Program-made: the position numbers and the translations under genes
Assembly (NCBI GenBank): GCA_023079485.1
Contig: CM041084.1
Location: 126,973,292-127,037,291 of the forward strand
DNA: 64,000 nucleotides
Source: Archilochus colubris
Lineage: Eukaryota > Chordata > Aves > Apodiformes > Trochilidae
Direction: 5' to 3'
Notes under the pieces: model-generated
What the model saw: the letters and a program-made list of their open reading frames with translations, nothing else
Told to the model about the DNA's origin: nothing
The model's database searches: none
Shown here: positions 62,588 to 64,000 of the stretch, piece after piece
Layout of the letters: every line of letters begins with the position of its first letter
Position numbering within the stretch: position 1 is the stretch's first letter

Positions 62588-63349
62588 GAAGGCAGGAGGG
62601 CTCTGCAGAGGGACCTGGACAGACTGGAGAGTTGGGCTGATTCCAACGGGATGAGGTTTAACACGGCCAAGTGCCGGGTCCTGCACTTTGGCCACAACAA
62701 CCCCATGCAGCGCTACAGGCTGGGGACAGAGTGGCTGGAGAGCAGCCAGGCAGAAAAGGACCTGGGAGTCTGGATCGACAAGAAGCTGAACATGAGCCAG
62801 CAGTGTGCTCAGGTGGCCAAGAAAGCCAATGGCATCCTGGCCTGTATCCGGAACAGCATTGCCAGCAGGTCCAAGGAAGTGATTCTGCCCCTGTACTCAG
62901 CCCTCGTGAGGCCACACCTTGAGTACTGTGTCCAGTTCTGGGCCCCCCAGTTCAGGAAGGATATCGAGGTCCTGTAGCAGGTCCAAAGGAGGGCAACCAG
63001 GCTGGTGAAGGGACTCGAGCACAGACCCTATGAGGAGAGGCTGAGGGAGCTGGGGCTGTTCAGCCTAAAGAAGAGGAGGCTCAGGGGAGACCTCATCGCT
63101 CTCTACAACTACCTGAAAGGAAGGTGTAGCCAGGTGGGGGTTGGTCTCTTTTGCCAGACGACTTTCAACAAGACAAGAGGGCATGGTCTTAAGTTGTGCC
63201 AGGGGAAGTTTAGGTTAGATATTAGAAAGAATTTCTTTACGGAGAGAGTGATCAAGCATTGGAATGGGCTGCCCACTGAAGTGGTGGATTCTCCGTCCCC
63301 GGAGATATTTAAAAAGAGACTGGATGTGGCACTCAGTGCCATAGTCTAG
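62588..63349 (+). pseudogene. CR1 second reading frame, C-terminal remnant
   Basis: 254 codons including the final stop are in a single frame, broken only by one TAG at 62975-62977, where the comparable CR1 frame has a glutamate codon (cctgtagcagg for cctggagcagg). The fragment covers the end of the reverse transcriptase ([23 protein letters not shown]), the conserved [19 protein letters not shown] segment, then after the stop [20 protein letters not shown] and the C-terminal [15 protein letters not shown] and HWNGLP blocks. The missing N-terminal part held the endonuclease and catalytic residues. One nonsense change and no frameshift point to a relatively recent insertion. Confidence 0.92.
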
Positions 63350-63444
63350 CAACCGCAACGGTGGTTCAAGGGTTGGACTCGATGATCTCTGAGGTCCCTT
63401 CCAACCCAGCCAATTCTATGATTCTATGATTCTATGATTCTATG
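62588..63444 (+). mobile_element. Young 5'-truncated CR1 LINE, plus strand
   Basis: About 857 bp, from just downstream of the reverse-transcriptase FADD box to the 3' end. After the reading frame stops at 63347-63349 the 3' region runs gttcaagggttggactcgat, gaggtcccttccaaccc and then four perfect ATTCTATG octamers at 63413-63444. It retains a near-intact frame (see the pseudogene entry). Lacking the endonuclease and the catalytic palm, it cannot move on its own. No target duplication was recognised, as usual for CR1. Together with the minus-strand copy at 61.6 kb it forms an inverted pair. Confidence 0.96.
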
Positions 63445-64000
63445 AAACTGGCAGAGCTTTTATGTGGTGTTGGACCTGGGGTTCTCTTGTGATTGGTGTG
63501 TGTCTTTTTACCAGTGATGATGCTGGTACTGATTTTTTTTTACTTTTAGGGGAATTGCACCTATAATTTCACTAGAATCTGCCCTATTCTTTGTTCCTCT
63601 CCTGTTTTGCCTGTTTGCTTTTCACAGCACCAGAGAAAAACCTGCAAGGACAATGTTGCACTCTTTCAGGCAAAGGAGCCCCTGGGCTGCAAGGTAAAAC
63701 TAAGTATTTCAAGTCAAGAAACCTCATTTTATTCCTGGAGAGGTGTTTCTGCAGAGACTTCAGGGGCAGGTACATTTGGAGAGGTATTAATACCAAATAA
63801 AGAAATCGTATCACTGTCAAAATAAATCCTCATGTTTTCTGAATCCATAACAAAATTTATCAGAGCTTTGGGACAGAAATATCTCTCAAGGACTTCCTGG
63901 AGTCTTATCCAGGATCTACTGGGGCTCAGAAGGAAACTCACTCATGAGTTTTTCAACAACACTCAAAAATTTAAAGTTTATGATAAAGTTTACATCAAAA
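63445..64000. other. Non-coding end of window
   Basis: Single-copy-looking AT-rich sequence. Overlapping frames on both strands at 63584-63941 show no recognisable domain. Nothing else was seen. Confidence 0.5.

Noticed and set aside
62658..62915. 85-codon minus-strand open frame
   Set aside because: It is the antisense shadow of the CR1 frame.
1..64000. CRISPR array, bacterial operon, rRNA or tRNA genes, endogenous retrovirus
   Set aside because: No regularly spaced repeats, no tRNA-like cloverleaf words, no LTR pair or retroviral motif recognised; composition and CR1 content are avian.

Overview
This window looks like non-coding DNA from a bird (Aves). The strongest evidence is a set of CR1 LINE retrotransposon copies. 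Two of them end in the ATTCTATG tandem octamers typical of avian CR1 3' ends (61559-61582 on the minus strand, 63413-63444 on the plus strand). The rest of the sequence fits a bird macrochromosome: AT-rich and CpG-poor, with short A/T homopolymers and very few SINE-like relics. Species and chromosome cannot be told from the sequence. I found no convincing protein-coding exon, rRNA, tRNA, CRISPR array, endogenous retrovirus or complete transposon. Every open frame I checked outside the CR1 copies reads as chance sequence. The window is therefore best described as a gene desert or the interior of a very large intron.

Layout. 1-10.2 kb: AT-rich unique sequence with a small promoter-like patch near 2.84-3.08 kb, a three-copy 16-bp tandem repeat at 3.47 kb and a 29-base A-run at 5.9 kb. 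10.3-10.6 kb: the only CpG-island-like block, about 23 CpG in about 285 bp by hand count, with a YY1-like site and splice-donor-like sequences. 11.87 kb: a short CR1 tail. 17.5-19.8 kb: enhancer-like, non-repetitive blocks, one with a perfect POU octamer, interspersed with relics of an old amniote repeat. 29.1-29.8 kb: another enhancer-like block containing an isolated CpG-dense hairpin. 32.1 kb: a CR1 3' fragment. 35.0-36.1 kb: an old repeat, a GC-rich patch and a long non-repetitive enhancer-like stretch. 36.9-39.0 kb: an old minus-strand CR1 split by a later plus-strand CR1. 41.2-41.6 kb: a CR1 tail and a MIR-like SINE relic. 41.6-56.4 kb: mostly featureless AT-rich DNA with a palindromic E-box patch (47.2 kb) and one more old-repeat relic (48.8 kb). 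56.6-57.4 kb: an AP-1/CRE-like site and a very old CR1. 61.5-63.5 kb: two young CR1 copies of the same subfamily in inverted orientation, about 93% alike by hand alignment over about 240 bp.

How it fits together. Nothing here forms a pathway or operon. The most plausible functional content is cis-regulatory: the CpG island and the enhancer-like blocks at 17.5, 19.2, 26.5, 29.5, 35.9, 47.2 and 56.6 kb. These are proposed from motif content and absence of repeats only, and cross-species alignment would decide them. The repeats give a relative history: old amniote repeats and old CR1, then intermediate CR1 (including the nested insertion at 37.8 kb), then the young inverted pair at 61.6/63.3 kb. 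I did not find a convincing new biological system. The best leads are the orphan CpG island, the CpG hairpin in an AT-rich setting, and the dispersed old repeat family.
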